Shown here: positions 8,550-17,571 of the stretch, in pieces
Position numbering within the stretch: position 1 is the first letter of the stretch
Layout of the letters: the number at the start of each line of letters is the position of its first letter
Assembly: GCF_010671925.1 (NCBI RefSeq)
Contig: NZ_JAAHIH010000007.1
Span: forward strand, 124,001 to 188,000
DNA from: Moorena sp. SIOASIH
Lineage (GTDB): Bacteria; Cyanobacteriota; Cyanobacteriia; Cyanobacteriales; Coleofasciculaceae
Direction: 5' to 3'
Length of the DNA stretch: 64,000 nucleotides
The notes under the pieces: generated by a model
Databases searched by the model: none
What the model was told of the DNA's origin: nothing
What the model saw: only the letters and a program-made list of their open reading frames with translations
Translations under genes and position numbers: made by a program

Positions 8550-8700
8550 ACACGGTGTGCCACACCGCAAGTAGGATTAGATATCTAAACACTGGCGGAG
8601 ATTTGACCTCTACTGTGCTTCGTGTCAACCTGTCATAGCAAGTCGAATCCGTGAGCCAAGAATCCCCGTTTTTTGAGAGCGGGGAGTATCAAAGTACGAT
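8550..8700 (+). mobile_element. Probable right-end remnant of an IS200/IS605-type (TnpB) element
   Basis: The segment has GTCGAATCCGTGAGCCAAGA, then CCCCG...CGGGG and AGTATCAAAG. This resembles the end downstream of cyanobacterial tnpB genes (GAATCCGT.AGCCAAGAATCCCCG..CGGGGAGTGTCAA, from memory). A second hairpin, CGGTGTG-C-CACACCG, lies at 8553-8567. No tnpA or tnpB reading frame is present, so this is a remnant. That end normally also carries the reRNA/omega RNA. Confidence 0.5.
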
Positions 8701-8749
8701 TGCCGTACTGTATTTAGCGTGTCAATCATATGACAGGAGTGCAAGTTAA

Positions 8750-9859
8750 ATGTTTTCTCTAGGTTCAACAACTCAAGTCGGGGACTTTCGAGTCGATACT
8801 GATTACTTAGTTACCGATGTAAATGGCGATGGTCAGTCTGATCTAGTCGAGCTTTGGAATGATACAGATAGTTTCTTTGCTGCTACTTGGATTAGTAATG
8901 GTCAGGGTGGATTTAACTTCGGCGGTAATACCAGAGTCGGGGACTTTCGAGTCGATACTAATTACTTAGTCACCGATGTAAATGGCGATGGTGAGTCTGA
9001 TCTAGTCGAGCTTTGGAATGATACAGATAGTTTCTTTGCTGCGACTTGGATTAGTGATGGTCAGGGTGATTTTGACTTCGGCGGTAATACCAGAGTAGGG
9101 GACTTTCGAGTCGATACTAATTACTTAGTCACCGATGTAAATGGCGATGGTGAGTCTGATCTAGTCGAGCTTTGGAATGATACAGATAGTTTCTTTGCTG
9201 CGACTTGGATTAGTGATGGTCAGGGTGATTTTGACTTCGGCGGTAATACCAGAGTAGGGGACTTTCGAGTCGATACTAATTACTTAGTCACCGATGTAAA
9301 TGGCGATGGTGAGTCTGATCTAGTCGAGCTTTGGAATGATACAGATAGTTTCTTTGCTGCGACTTGGATTAGTGATGGTCAGGGTGATTTTGACTTCGGC
9401 GGTAATACCAGAGTAGGGGACTTTCGAGTCGATACTAATTACTTAGTCACCGATGTAAATGGCGATGGTGAGTCTGATCTAGTCGAGCTTTGGAATGATA
9501 CAGATAGTTTCTTTGCTGCGACTTGGATTAGTGATGGTCAGGGTGATTTTGACTTCGGCGGTAATACCAGAGTCGGGGACTTTCGAGTCGATACTAATTA
9601 CTTAGTCACCGATGTAAATGGCGATGGTGAGTCTGATCTAGTCGAGCTTTGGAATAATACAGATAATTTCTTTGCTGCGACTTGGATTAGTGATGGTTTG
9701 GGTGCATTTAGCTTCGGCAGTAATACACAAGTAGGGGACTTTCGAGTCGATACTGATTACTTAGTTACCGATGTAAATGGTGATGCTCAGTCTGATCTAG
9801 TTGAACTTTGGAATAATACAGATAACTTCTTTGCTACTACTTGGTTAAGCATTGCTTAA
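8750..9859 (+). CDS. Protein of seven 53-aa FG-GAP/VCBS-like repeats
   Basis: After a 9-residue leader the whole 369-aa protein is seven copies (the last truncated to 42 aa) of a unit starting VGDFRVDTNYLVTDVNGDG and ending DFDFGGNTR. Each unit has DVNGDGESDLVEL, a calcium-loop-like DxNxDxxxD motif found in FG-GAP/VCBS beta-propeller repeats. Seven blades would suit a closed propeller. There is no signal peptide or membrane segment. The ATG has AGGAG upstream. Units 2-5 are almost identical in DNA (159-bp period), so the gene was recently amplified. An adhesin or extracellular binding role is only a family-level guess. It lies next to an IS remnant and hairpin repeats. Confidence 0.85.
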   Translation: MFSLGSTTQVGDFRVDTDYLVTDVNGDGQSDLVELWNDTDSFFAATWISNGQGGFNFGGNTRVGDFRVDTNYLVTDVNGDGESDLVELWNDTDSFFAATWISDGQGDFDFGGNTRVGDFRVDTNYLVTDVNGDGESDLVELWNDTDSFFAATWISDGQGDFDFGGNTRVGDFRVDTNYLVTDVNGDGESDLVELWNDTDSFFAATWISDGQGDFDFGGNTRVGDFRVDTNYLVTDVNGDGESDLVELWNDTDSFFAATWISDGQGDFDFGGNTRVGDFRVDTNYLVTDVNGDGESDLVELWNNTDNFFAATWISDGLGAFSFGSNTQVGDFRVDTDYLVTDVNGDAQSDLVELWNNTDNFFATTWLSIA

Positions 9860-9880
9860 ACATTAACGTAGTAAGCTAAG

Positions 9881-10200
9881 GTAGGGTGGGCAGTGGTTGA
9901 GACAAATCAAATCAGCAAGCCAATCAAGTTACTAGACACTGCCCACCTAGTAATTCACGTAGGGTGGGCAGTGGTTGAGACAAATCAGATCAGCAAGCCA
10001 ATCAAGTTACTAGACACTGCCCACCTAGTAATTCACGTAGGGTGGGCAGTGGTTGAGACAAATCAAATCAGCAAGCCAATCAAATTACTAGACACTGCCC
10101 ACCTAGTAATTCACGTAGGGTGGGCAGTGGTTGAGACAAATCAGATCAGCAAGCCAATCAAGTTACTAGACACTGCCCACCAAGGATTAATCCCAATAGA
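9881..10200. repeat. Four 78-bp hairpin repeats
   Basis: Units start GTAGGGTGGGCAGTGG at 9881, 9959, 10037 and 10115. Each contains GGTGGGCAGTG and CACTGCCCACC, a perfect 11-bp stem with a loop of about 45 nt. The last copy ends with the AAGGATTAATCCCAATAG tail seen at 3498-4068. The period is divisible by three, so the array reads as an apparent open frame that is not a gene. Confidence 0.9.
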
Positions 10201-10242
10201 ACAAATCTAGGATTAGCAAACAACCTTTACTATAAGCATTCA

Positions 10243-10520
10243 GCTAATGCGCTACTTGAGGTGCTACTTGAGGTGCAGTCAGCTATCAGCTAATTAACGG
10301 GAGGTAGTAAAAAAGCTGCGGGATGCTCCTACGGCTGCTTGAAAATTCCTGATCCTTTTACTAATCCGACCCCTTGCAGTTATCGCGCCTGATAGCTGAT
10401 AGCTGATAGCTGATAGCTGACCTTATAACTAATACTTAAAAAACAAACGATAAAACTAAATACTACTCCCTACTCCCTACTCCCTACTCCCTACTCCCTA
10501 CTCCCTACCCTAATGCTCTA
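10243..10520. repeat. Short repeats: TCAGCTA, CTGATAG and CTACTCC heptamers
   Basis: Small arrays of (CTGATAG)n at 10388-10425 and (CTACTCC)n at 10461-10505 lie upstream of the catalase-like gene. No gene is seen from 10201 to 10557. Confidence 0.8.
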
Positions 10521-10557
10521 ATACTAGAAAGCAAAAAGAATAAAAGAGGCGAAAGCG

Positions 10558-11619
10558 ATGACTAAATTAGAAATTGGTCAAGAAAACGTACCGCCGGATG
10601 AAGAAGAAGCGACTCGTGAAATTGCCCAAATCAGTGAACGACTTATTGACAAACATCCTCCTGTAAAACGGGGAGAACATCCCAAAGCTCATGGTTGTGT
10701 TAGAGGAGCATTTATCATTGACCCTAACCTCCCTAACGATGACAAGATTAGAGTAGGTATTTTTAAAGAACCAGGCAAGCGTTTCCCCGCTTGTATTCGC
10801 TTCTCAAATTTCAGTGAGCAGAAGGATACCAAAGGTGATGCCCATGGTATGGCGGTTAAACTGATGGGTGTACCAGGGGAAAAAGTCTTGGAAGATGAAA
10901 AATATGAAGAAACCCAAGACTTTTTGCTAATAGACCACCCGCTTTTCGTGGTTCGCAATGCCAAAGACTACATTGAGTTTTTTGCAGAAATTGAACGTTC
11001 CGGAAGCCGGAATCCCATAAAGTTTTTCATAACTGGACTTAATCCATTTAAATGGCGCTGGCGTGAGATCCAGATCGGACTACGGATTCGGTTGTCCAAA
11101 ATTCGCAGTCCATTAGAATCTCAATATTGGAGTACAACCCCATACAAATATGGGTCAGGAGCGATTAAATTTTCCCTGAAACCTTCTCCTGATAATATCT
11201 CAACTAATTCTAAGTCGATTCCTAAAACAGAAAACTATCTCCGCGACGCAATCCGAGAACATCTTAACAATAAAGAAGCTTGCTTTGATTTCTTAATTCA
11301 GTTTCAGACCGATGCCGATAAGATGCCAATTGAAGACCCCACCATCGATTGGAAATCACCCTATCAAAAAGTAGCTACTCTCAAGATTCCTGCTCAGACC
11401 TTTGAATCCCCTGAGCAAATCAAATTTTGTGAGGATTTGTCCTATACCCCATGGCATTCTCTACCAGAGCATAGACCTTTAGGGGGAATCAACCGTCCTC
11501 GCAAGCAGGTTTACGAGTTAATTTCTCGGCTACGAAACCAACTGAATAATGTCCCCCATAAAGAACCCACAACAGAAGAATTTTTCTCGATTTTCCCCCT
11601 AGACTTCTTGCAGAAGTAG
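10558..11619 (+). CDS. Catalase-family haem protein (catalase-like / y4iL-type)
   Basis: A 353-aa protein, shorter than classical catalases (about 480-750). It keeps the distal-side KAHGCVRGAF with the catalytic His near residue 45, the IRFSN motif, and D.HGMAVKLMG. Near the C-terminus RPLGGINRPRKQVYELISRL resembles the proximal Arg-x-x-x-Tyr haem ligand of the catalase superfamily. Such small members act as peroxidases or fatty-acid hydroperoxide-processing enzymes rather than true catalases; the substrate here is unknown. There is no signal peptide, so it is cytoplasmic. The start ATG follows AGAGGCGAAAGCG. It opens a neighbourhood with a DyP peroxidase gene on the other strand. Confidence 0.85.
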   Translation: MTKLEIGQENVPPDEEEATREIAQISERLIDKHPPVKRGEHPKAHGCVRGAFIIDPNLPNDDKIRVGIFKEPGKRFPACIRFSNFSEQKDTKGDAHGMAVKLMGVPGEKVLEDEKYEETQDFLLIDHPLFVVRNAKDYIEFFAEIERSGSRNPIKFFITGLNPFKWRWREIQIGLRIRLSKIRSPLESQYWSTTPYKYGSGAIKFSLKPSPDNISTNSKSIPKTENYLRDAIREHLNNKEACFDFLIQFQTDADKMPIEDPTIDWKSPYQKVATLKIPAQTFESPEQIKFCEDLSYTPWHSLPEHRPLGGINRPRKQVYELISRLRNQLNNVPHKEPTTEEFFSIFPLDFLQK

Positions 11620-12020
11620 GGAGTCGGGAGTCGGGAGTCGGGAGTCGGGAGTCGGGAGTCGGGAGTCGGGAGTCGGGAGTCGGGAGTCGGGAGTCGGGAG
11701 TCGGGAAAGATAGAGAAGTGTGGGAAATGTGGGGAGCAACTGGCTTGGAAACCCCCAAGACTGTGCTGCATCGCTGCTCCGAAGCTCGGAAGTTCCCTAC
11801 TCCCTGTTGCTTGCCTCTTGCCTCTTGCCTCTTGCCTTTTGCCTTTTGCCTCTTGCCTCCCCCTCCTGGGAGGGGTTAGGGGTGGGTTCCTCTTGCCTCT
11901 TGCCTCTTGCCTCCCCCTCCTGGGAGGGGTTAGGGGTGGGTTCCTCTTGCCTCTTGCCTCTTGCCTACTCCCTACTCCCTACTCCCTACTCCCTACTCCC
12001 TACTCCCTACTCCCTACTCC
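11620..12020. repeat. GGGAGTC, CTCTTGC and CTACTCC heptamer arrays with a duplicated ~54-bp block
   Basis: About 12 GGGAGTC units follow the catalase-like stop. After a short unique piece come TTGCCTC arrays, two copies of a block with CCTCCTGGGAGGGGTTAGGG (about 11859 and 11913), and CTACTCC units running up to the next gene. The apparent proteins across this stretch are repeat read-through. Confidence 0.88.
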
Positions 12021-12786
12021 CTCGATCTGGGTGAGCAAACCATGTCCATTGGCGATCGCTAGGCATATTGTCTTCTATTGTTTGTACAACGTCTCCCATG
12101 GTTCCGTCTTTGGCAACCCAACCGCCGTCGATATCTGGGAAATCGATCCGACAGTTCTCGCATTTTTTGTCATTGTAAAAGCGGATCGGACACCAGAAAG
12201 ATTCCACATTCCTCAACATTTCAGCACCAAGGGAATAAACCCCAGTCATCCAGTCACAGTACAGGCACCAAATTAGATCATGACCAACTAAGCCTTCAAA
12301 CTTCTGGCGACTGACATTGACCCATTCACTGTGCTTGTAAGTTGGGAAGCCGAGTAACCAGATTAGGAATGGATACAAGGCTATTTCAGCAAGGCGAATC
12401 AAAAAAAACACTGGCACACTGACAGCTGTCACCCATAATGCCAAGTGGTTTCGCCACCAGCCAAACCGCTGATTGAGGTAGCTAACAATTCTCGGTCCTT
12501 TTACTGCCTCAGAATGGACTAATTCATGAGCAACAATCCACAACTGTAGCGCTAATATTTGACCCACTAGGGCAGCCAAAACCCCCACCCAGCCTACAAG
12601 TAGTCCACTGATCAGCCAGGGAATCCACACTATCACTGATAAAATCACATCCAGCCCAGGGGCTTGGGTAAAAGATTCCGAGATAGTCTTGCCTAGCTTA
12701 CCGAGCTGAGGCATCACGGTTAACAGGGAGATCAACCCAGCTCCCAGAGAAAAAACTGCTGCAAAGGTTAGAGCAAATGGAATCAT
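12007..12786 (-). CDS. Polytopic membrane protein with HELVH motif and a four-Cys segment, unknown function
   Basis: 259 aa. Hydrophobic segments lie at about 1-25, 45-90 and 115-145. A histidine-containing motif AHELVHSE (about residue 85) borders the membrane and recalls metal-binding HExxH proteins. The cytosolic C-terminal half has CLYCDW, then WCPIRFYNDKKCENCRID, a possible zinc-ribbon- or rubredoxin-like Cys set. I do not recognise the family. It lies on the same strand as the DyP peroxidase gene, about 170 bp downstream of it, and may be cotranscribed. The last codons run into the CTACTCC array, so the C-terminal end may have been altered by repeats. Confidence 0.6.
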   Translation of the reverse strand: MIPFALTFAAVFSLGAGLISLLTVMPQLGKLGKTISESFTQAPGLDVILSVIVWIPWLISGLLVGWVGVLAALVGQILALQLWIVAHELVHSEAVKGPRIVSYLNQRFGWWRNHLALWVTAVSVPVFFLIRLAEIALYPFLIWLLGFPTYKHSEWVNVSRQKFEGLVGHDLIWCLYCDWMTGVYSLGAEMLRNVESFWCPIRFYNDKKCENCRIDFPDIDGGWVAKDGTMGDVVQTIEDNMPSDRQWTWFAHPDRGSRE

Positions 12787-12800
12787 AACTTGTGATGCAC

Positions 12801-12928
12801 TATAGTGGTTTTCAATTTGGTGATTTTAGGGAACAGAGAATAGGCAAGAGGCAAGAGGCAAGAGGCAAGAGGCAAGAGGCAAGAGGTAAAAAATCCTGTG
12901 TATCTAATTAGGCTAGAAAGCGCTATAT
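12801..12928. repeat. TATAG-ended element with GGCAAGA heptamers
   Basis: About seven GGCAAGA heptamers are flanked by TATAGTGGTTTTCAATTTGG on the left and CTGTGTATCTAATTAGGC...GCGCTATA on the right. The ends are inverted relative to each other, as in the elements at 24303-24441 and 27328-27428. Confidence 0.7.
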
Positions 12929-12959
12929 AGCGTTTTTAACAGGTCTGGAATTCGACAAC

Positions 12960-14426
12960 TTAGCCACAATTAACCATAAATTGCATTGCGGTGATACTTG
13001 GCATAAAAAAGTATCCACCCCCCTTGACGGTTACAAATCGAGGTAGGTTATTAATTCGTTTACGAATCAGTGAACGCTGAATGGTCATATGACCAGAACC
13101 ATCATTATCCCCGATGATAGGGTCTTTGTTACCATATAAACGGTTAAATCGAGGATTGTTACACCAAGTTTCCTGAAGAAACTCAAATTGACGCCTAATA
13201 TTAGCATTAATACTGAAGAAATGCAGTCCTCGGGGCTTGCCATCATCTTGGATATCTACAGGCAACTGACCGTTTTCGATATCATCGATGGGGAATAGAG
13301 GTTCTCCGTAAATAGCCCCCCGTCGAATAATCCGATGCCGATTGGATAGTTTGAAGGAATTCTCTGGGGTGGCATCTAGAAAGGAATCCCTGGGGTTGCT
13401 ACGACGGATGTGAGCACCGATGGGACAACGATAACCCTCCTTATCTTCTGGTAAATACTTGAACTGATTCTTGTCCTGAATCTCTGGGTTATCCTGGTCT
13501 GGGGCAAGCACTAGGGGGGTACCACTGGGCCAACGTCCTACTAACTTAGCTGCAAGCAAGCTCATGGTTGGAGCATGGGGACAACCCTCGCCATCATCTC
13601 CCTGCTCGGCAATAAATTGCCAAAAGCCAGCTACATCCTGAGCTAGCTTCCGGTATACCAGGTAAGTTCCATGACGCCCGAAATCTTTGAACTCTGACAG
13701 CTCTGTACCTGGAAAACTGGGCAAGATATTATCACTATCCTGGTCTACTGGCACAGATGGGGTAGCAGGCAAGAAATCGTATTGATTTGGATAACCCAGG
13801 ATAAACTCCCCAGTCCTAACCACATCTTGATTAGGGTTTTGGTTGTTTCGAGTTCCCTCAATGATCGGCTGAGAAATACTGTCGTTAAAGCCGAAATGCT
13901 CCTTATTACTAGTACCTCTAAACCCAGGTTCTTCTGCCACAACCACTAGACTATCTTCTTGATCTTGAAGCAATTGGTTGCGCCGCTGGGCGAGGCTTTC
14001 GGGGTCTAATCCATAAAGGATCAACAGCATATGAATCTCTTGATTATTTGAGCCACCGACATCCCATTTATCTGGAGCGCTTTCTTCCGTATCTCCTAAT
14101 ATACGAGAACGTTTTGAAGTGGCTATCCCTTCTATTAATTCCCTGGAAAATGTTTCGAGAGTGTGCTGTGGTAGGTTAAGAGCCTGCAATCCTTTGTGGG
14201 TAAAGGCAATGTTCAAGGTAGATTCAGGTTTTTCGGTGGTTCCATCTGGTCGTTTTGGCCACAATTTACCTGTGGTGATTTCCGGGATAATAGTGTTTAA
14301 CCATGCCTGAGCTTGTTTAGGGTTCTTGATTTGAACAAATAAATATAAGGCATAGCGCAGATGCCCATAACCACTCAATATAATTCCCTGAATATCTTCC
14401 CGTGCTTCTGGCGTTAATTCTGACAT
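12960..14426 (-). CDS. DyP-type haem peroxidase
   Basis: About 488 aa. The DyP signature is present as HFGFNDSISQP (usual GFxDG), with the catalytic Asp near residue 182. The proximal haem-ligand region is CPIGAHIRRSNPRD, with His near 339. The length fits the long (class C/D-like) DyP peroxidases described from cyanobacteria. The enzyme oxidises dyes and phenolics with H2O2; the physiological substrate is unknown. There is no Tat or Sec signal, so it is probably cytoplasmic. The start is taken as ATG at 14426, seven nt after GAGGGA, rather than the GTG two codons upstream. The upstream neighbour is the two-repeat protein, about 120 bp away on the same strand; the downstream neighbour is the HELVH membrane protein. 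Confidence 0.9.
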   Translation of the reverse strand: MSELTPEAREDIQGIILSGYGHLRYALYLFVQIKNPKQAQAWLNTIIPEITTGKLWPKRPDGTTEKPESTLNIAFTHKGLQALNLPQHTLETFSRELIEGIATSKRSRILGDTEESAPDKWDVGGSNNQEIHMLLILYGLDPESLAQRRNQLLQDQEDSLVVVAEEPGFRGTSNKEHFGFNDSISQPIIEGTRNNQNPNQDVVRTGEFILGYPNQYDFLPATPSVPVDQDSDNILPSFPGTELSEFKDFGRHGTYLVYRKLAQDVAGFWQFIAEQGDDGEGCPHAPTMSLLAAKLVGRWPSGTPLVLAPDQDNPEIQDKNQFKYLPEDKEGYRCPIGAHIRRSNPRDSFLDATPENSFKLSNRHRIIRRGAIYGEPLFPIDDIENGQLPVDIQDDGKPRGLHFFSINANIRRQFEFLQETWCNNPRFNRLYGNKDPIIGDNDGSGHMTIQRSLIRKRINNLPRFVTVKGGGYFFMPSITAMQFMVNCG

Positions 14427-14547
14427 GGTCACTTCCCTCGTTTCTGGGTTTAGAGTTACAGAGTTATCCCTGAGTTATCGCTGCATCCAGCTGACGATTA
14501 ATTCTTCTATTCAGTAGTTCTTTCAACAAACCGTTATCAACAAACCG

Positions 14548-15756
14548 TTAGAGCAGTTTTAACCATTCCTCAATCGCAGCTCGATTAAAATTTGTCCCGA
14601 TCATTTTGCTAATTTGTTGGTCTCTCAAACTAGTTTGGACAGTTTGCTCAGGATAGGCACTGTAGTAGAATAGGGATGGGGTTTGGTAATCTCTGAAATA
14701 TTGTTTGAACGCCCCAATATCCTGAGCGCCTCCCTCTGGATAAGTCATTGTATTGTTCCAAATGGAGTTTAATCCGTCGCTGGCTCGATCAACAAAATCA
14801 TTCAGATAATTATCCCAGGAGCCATCATAATTACTTAAAAATAGTAAACGTTTCCCTTCATCAATAATCAGCCAACGGGCAAAATGAATTGTAGTGATAT
14901 TAACTAGGGATGCTGGTGGAAATAGATATTGTCCAGCCCAATTAACTAGAAACAACACTATCTTCAGACGCTTGATTCGCTCAGGCTTAATGTCTACAAG
15001 GTGATTCATTGAGTTCTGGACAAAACGATCTTCTGCGTTGGCCAGAAGCTGACTTTGAGCGAGATCAGCTTTTACACTAGTATATTGTCCAATTTCACTT
15101 CTATTTTCCGGTTTGCCCAGTATGCTAGCCAGAAAATTGATTATAACCAACAGGATTTCGCGAATTAGGTTCAAGGGATATTGAACCATATCTACCAATC
15201 CTCTCAAGATCTTTAATCCATTCAATCCCACAACTTCCCACCAAGTATTAGTTTGAGAAACCTGGGCAACTTTATCTAAAAATGGCTTGACTCCTGAACA
15301 ATCTAGGTAGTTAGCTACATCCTTGAGATCTAAAAAATTTTCAATATGTTTCCGAATTGCGATGTAGTTCTTGAGGCTTTCGACTGTTTCATTACGAAAG
15401 GCGATGTAGAAGGCTTCCGGCTGATAGGAGTTTTGGTTAATAAACTCAGAGAATTGTGGCTTGCCGGTATAGCCTTGGCATTTTTCCCATAGGCTATCCA
15501 TTCCTGGTGATATTTGAATTAGTTCATTTAGGTAGCTATCTAATTCACCATCATAATTGCTGGAAAAGAGCAAGCGCGGTCCATTATCAGGATCATTGAG
15601 GATGGCAAAACGCGCCAAGTGGGTGTTACGGCTCTCAGGAAAGCGAACATAGGGATTATTTGCTGGTTCCGAGTCAATTGCTTCGAGAATTGATTTTAGA
15701 GCTGCCTCTTCTCCAGGCTTGATCTTGACAATAACAGTCAGGGGGTTTGGGGACAT
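14548..15756 (-). CDS. Two-repeat LLFxSNYDG protein linked to the DyP peroxidase, function unknown
   Basis: About 402 aa. Two copies of an alpha/beta unit are visible. The first has NTHLARFAILND...RLLFSSNYDGELDSYLNELI (about residues 45-80). The second has TTIHFARWLIID...RLLFLSNYDGSWDNYLNDFV (about 285-325). The middle is helical, with a hydrophobic stretch near 205-220 that may touch a membrane. From memory, proteins with this SNYDG motif are often encoded beside DyP-type peroxidases, and a DyP-like ferredoxin fold is plausible. The start is ATG at 15756, because GGAGGG lies four nt upstream; that sequence overlaps the alternative ATG at 15768. It probably begins a transcription unit with the peroxidase. 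Confidence 0.7.
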   Translation of the reverse strand: MSPNPLTVIVKIKPGEEAALKSILEAIDSEPANNPYVRFPESRNTHLARFAILNDPDNGPRLLFSSNYDGELDSYLNELIQISPGMDSLWEKCQGYTGKPQFSEFINQNSYQPEAFYIAFRNETVESLKNYIAIRKHIENFLDLKDVANYLDCSGVKPFLDKVAQVSQTNTWWEVVGLNGLKILRGLVDMVQYPLNLIREILLVIINFLASILGKPENRSEIGQYTSVKADLAQSQLLANAEDRFVQNSMNHLVDIKPERIKRLKIVLFLVNWAGQYLFPPASLVNITTIHFARWLIIDEGKRLLFLSNYDGSWDNYLNDFVDRASDGLNSIWNNTMTYPEGGAQDIGAFKQYFRDYQTPSLFYYSAYPEQTVQTSLRDQQISKMIGTNFNRAAIEEWLKLL

Positions 15757-16122
15757 TTTGCCCTCCATTTAAAGAATGATTAATTAATAATGGGGTTTTG
15801 GCGAAACTAAGTTTATGGTTTAGCTTACGGTTTAGCGATCGCGTTTAACCCTATCTAGCTTTAAACTATAGAGCATTAACTAATTGGTATGACTGCAACT
15901 TGATGACAATCATCATTAATTCTACCCTATTTAGTTTATCAAAATTAGTTTTAACTGTCAAAATCTAAACATTGTTTACATTACTGTCCTCTGATCGCTG
16001 CCCTCTCCTTGCTAGGGTTCCATTTTCTACATATTTCTTAATATTTTTAGCTAATTGTTTCTGCTATACTGTGTAAAGTTAGGCGAAAATGCAATGCTCT
16101 CAAAGAGCTGCTACGGGATGCT
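15757..16122. other. Intergenic region, no gene seen
   Basis: AT-rich DNA upstream of the peroxidase operon with a HIP1-like GCGATCGCG near 15836. It contains no array and no reading frame with coding character. The peroxidase-operon promoter should lie here, but I cannot assign -35/-10 boxes confidently. Confidence 0.5.
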
Positions 16123-17205
16123 CTAAAGAGACGCTAAGCGAACACATGTTTCACTATCAAACCAGTGAATCGACTGGGGTGGTATTGCCAGGGTAACCTC
16201 TTCTGTTTCCCAAGTTAAATTATTTGGTAATAAGGCTCGGATGCTGAGAGAGTCTGACCCCTTAACTCGAACACTAATTAAATTATACATCCCTAGATTT
16301 TCCACCAGGTAGATTCGACCCTCAATCCTATATTTATTCTCAGGTTGAGCTAGAGCCAGATCTTCTGGACGGATACCTAGAACAATCTGTGACGGAACTT
16401 GAGGCAAATTCGGCAAAGAAATTTTGACCTGACCCAAGAGGGCATAATTACCCTGACAGTTAAGTCTCAGTAAGTTCATTTGGGGAGAACCGACAAAACT
16501 AGCCACAAACTGATTTGCTGGCTGGTTGTAAATGCCCTCGGGTGTATCTAGCTGTTGCAGCTTACCCTCAGATAACACAGCAATCTTAGTTGAGAGGGTC
16601 ATCGCTTCCGTTTGGTCATGAGTAACATAAACCACCGGTGCCTTTTGAGCAACAAATAGCTGCTTCAAATCTGCCCTAACTTGCTCTCGCAGCAAAGCAT
16701 CCAAGTTACTCAGAGGTTCGTCCAACAAAAACACAGCCGGTTGGCGCACCAATGCCCTGCCCAGAGCAACCCGCTGGCGCTGACCACCAGATAGCTGACT
16801 AGGCTTACGCTCCATCAAATTTTCCAATCCCAGTTTACCAGCTACTTCCTGCACCAGGCTCCGAATTTGGTCAGAAGGGACTTTATGGAGTTTCAGACTA
16901 GCTGCCATATTGTCATATACGGTCATATGAGGATAGAGAGCATAGCTTTGGAAAACCATAGCGATATTGCGATCGCCTGGTCTGACATGAGTAACATCCC
17001 GTCCATTGATAATTACTTTGCCATGGGTGGGTTGCTCTAACCCAGCAATTAGTCGCAGCATAGTCGATTTACCACATCCCGATGGCCCAAGTAGGGTCAG
17101 AAATTCTCCTTCATCCACTTCTAAGCTAATGTCTTTAACTGGGATTACGTTACCCTTGTTAGTCTTGTAGATTTTATTAATATTATGTAGTTCTAGTTTA
17201 GCCAT
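16123..17205 (-). CDS. Sugar ABC transporter ATP-binding subunit (MalK/UgpC/GgtA-like)
   Basis: 360 aa. Walker A is GPSGCGKST (about 39-47), the Q-loop MVFQSYALYPHMTVYDN, the ABC signature LSGGQRQRVALGRAL (about 135), Walker B VFLLDEPLSNLDA, and the switch His is in VTHDQTEAM. The C-terminal OB/TOBE-like domain (from about 240, IVLGIRPEDLAL) is typical of MalK-type importers of oligosaccharides and compatible solutes. It energises the permeases encoded at 18373-20141. In the cyanobacterial glucosylglycerol/sucrose/trehalose system the same four parts occur (GgtA-D); the exact sugar cannot be told here. It is separated from the permease genes by repeats and an unrelated small gene. Confidence 0.9.
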   Translation of the reverse strand: MAKLELHNINKIYKTNKGNVIPVKDISLEVDEGEFLTLLGPSGCGKSTMLRLIAGLEQPTHGKVIINGRDVTHVRPGDRNIAMVFQSYALYPHMTVYDNMAASLKLHKVPSDQIRSLVQEVAGKLGLENLMERKPSQLSGGQRQRVALGRALVRQPAVFLLDEPLSNLDALLREQVRADLKQLFVAQKAPVVYVTHDQTEAMTLSTKIAVLSEGKLQQLDTPEGIYNQPANQFVASFVGSPQMNLLRLNCQGNYALLGQVKISLPNLPQVPSQIVLGIRPEDLALAQPENKYRIEGRIYLVENLGMYNLISVRVKGSDSLSIRALLPNNLTWETEEVTLAIPPQSIHWFDSETCVRLASL

Positions 17206-17211
17206 ACTATC

Positions 17212-17345
17212 TGGAGGTTATTTGGTTGAAGGTTGGGAGGTTGAAGGTTGGGAGGTTGAAGGTTTAAGGTTATTTGGTTGAAGGTTGAAGGTTTGGAGGT
17301 TGTTTGGTTGAAGGTTGAAGGTTGGGAGGTTAAAGGTTGAGCGTG
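17212..17345. repeat. GGTTGAA heptamer array
   Basis: Degenerate GGTTGAAGGTTGGGAGGTTGA units lie upstream of the ATPase start, in its presumed leader. From 17346 to 17571 there is no convincing gene. Confidence 0.85.
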
Positions 17346-17571
17346 GAACTTACGGTCTTGATGCAGTGGCTGATGGTTTTGGAAGTGTGTGGGGAAAAGC
17401 GCGATCGCATTACTTCCGCCATACGGCACTGCCTCCCCAAGACCGCGCTACATCGCTTTTGCAATTAGGCAAAATTCGCGGGAAAATTATACTCTCCTTC
17501 CATCTACCCATCAATGTTTACAATTCCGATGCAAACAGAAACGATCTTAGGGGGGTCAAGTTTCAAAACTG

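Noticed and set aside
9893..10210. Plus-strand 105-aa frame with four identical 26-aa units
   Set aside because: The 78-bp hairpin repeat happens to be divisible by three; the same DNA is non-coding elsewhere.
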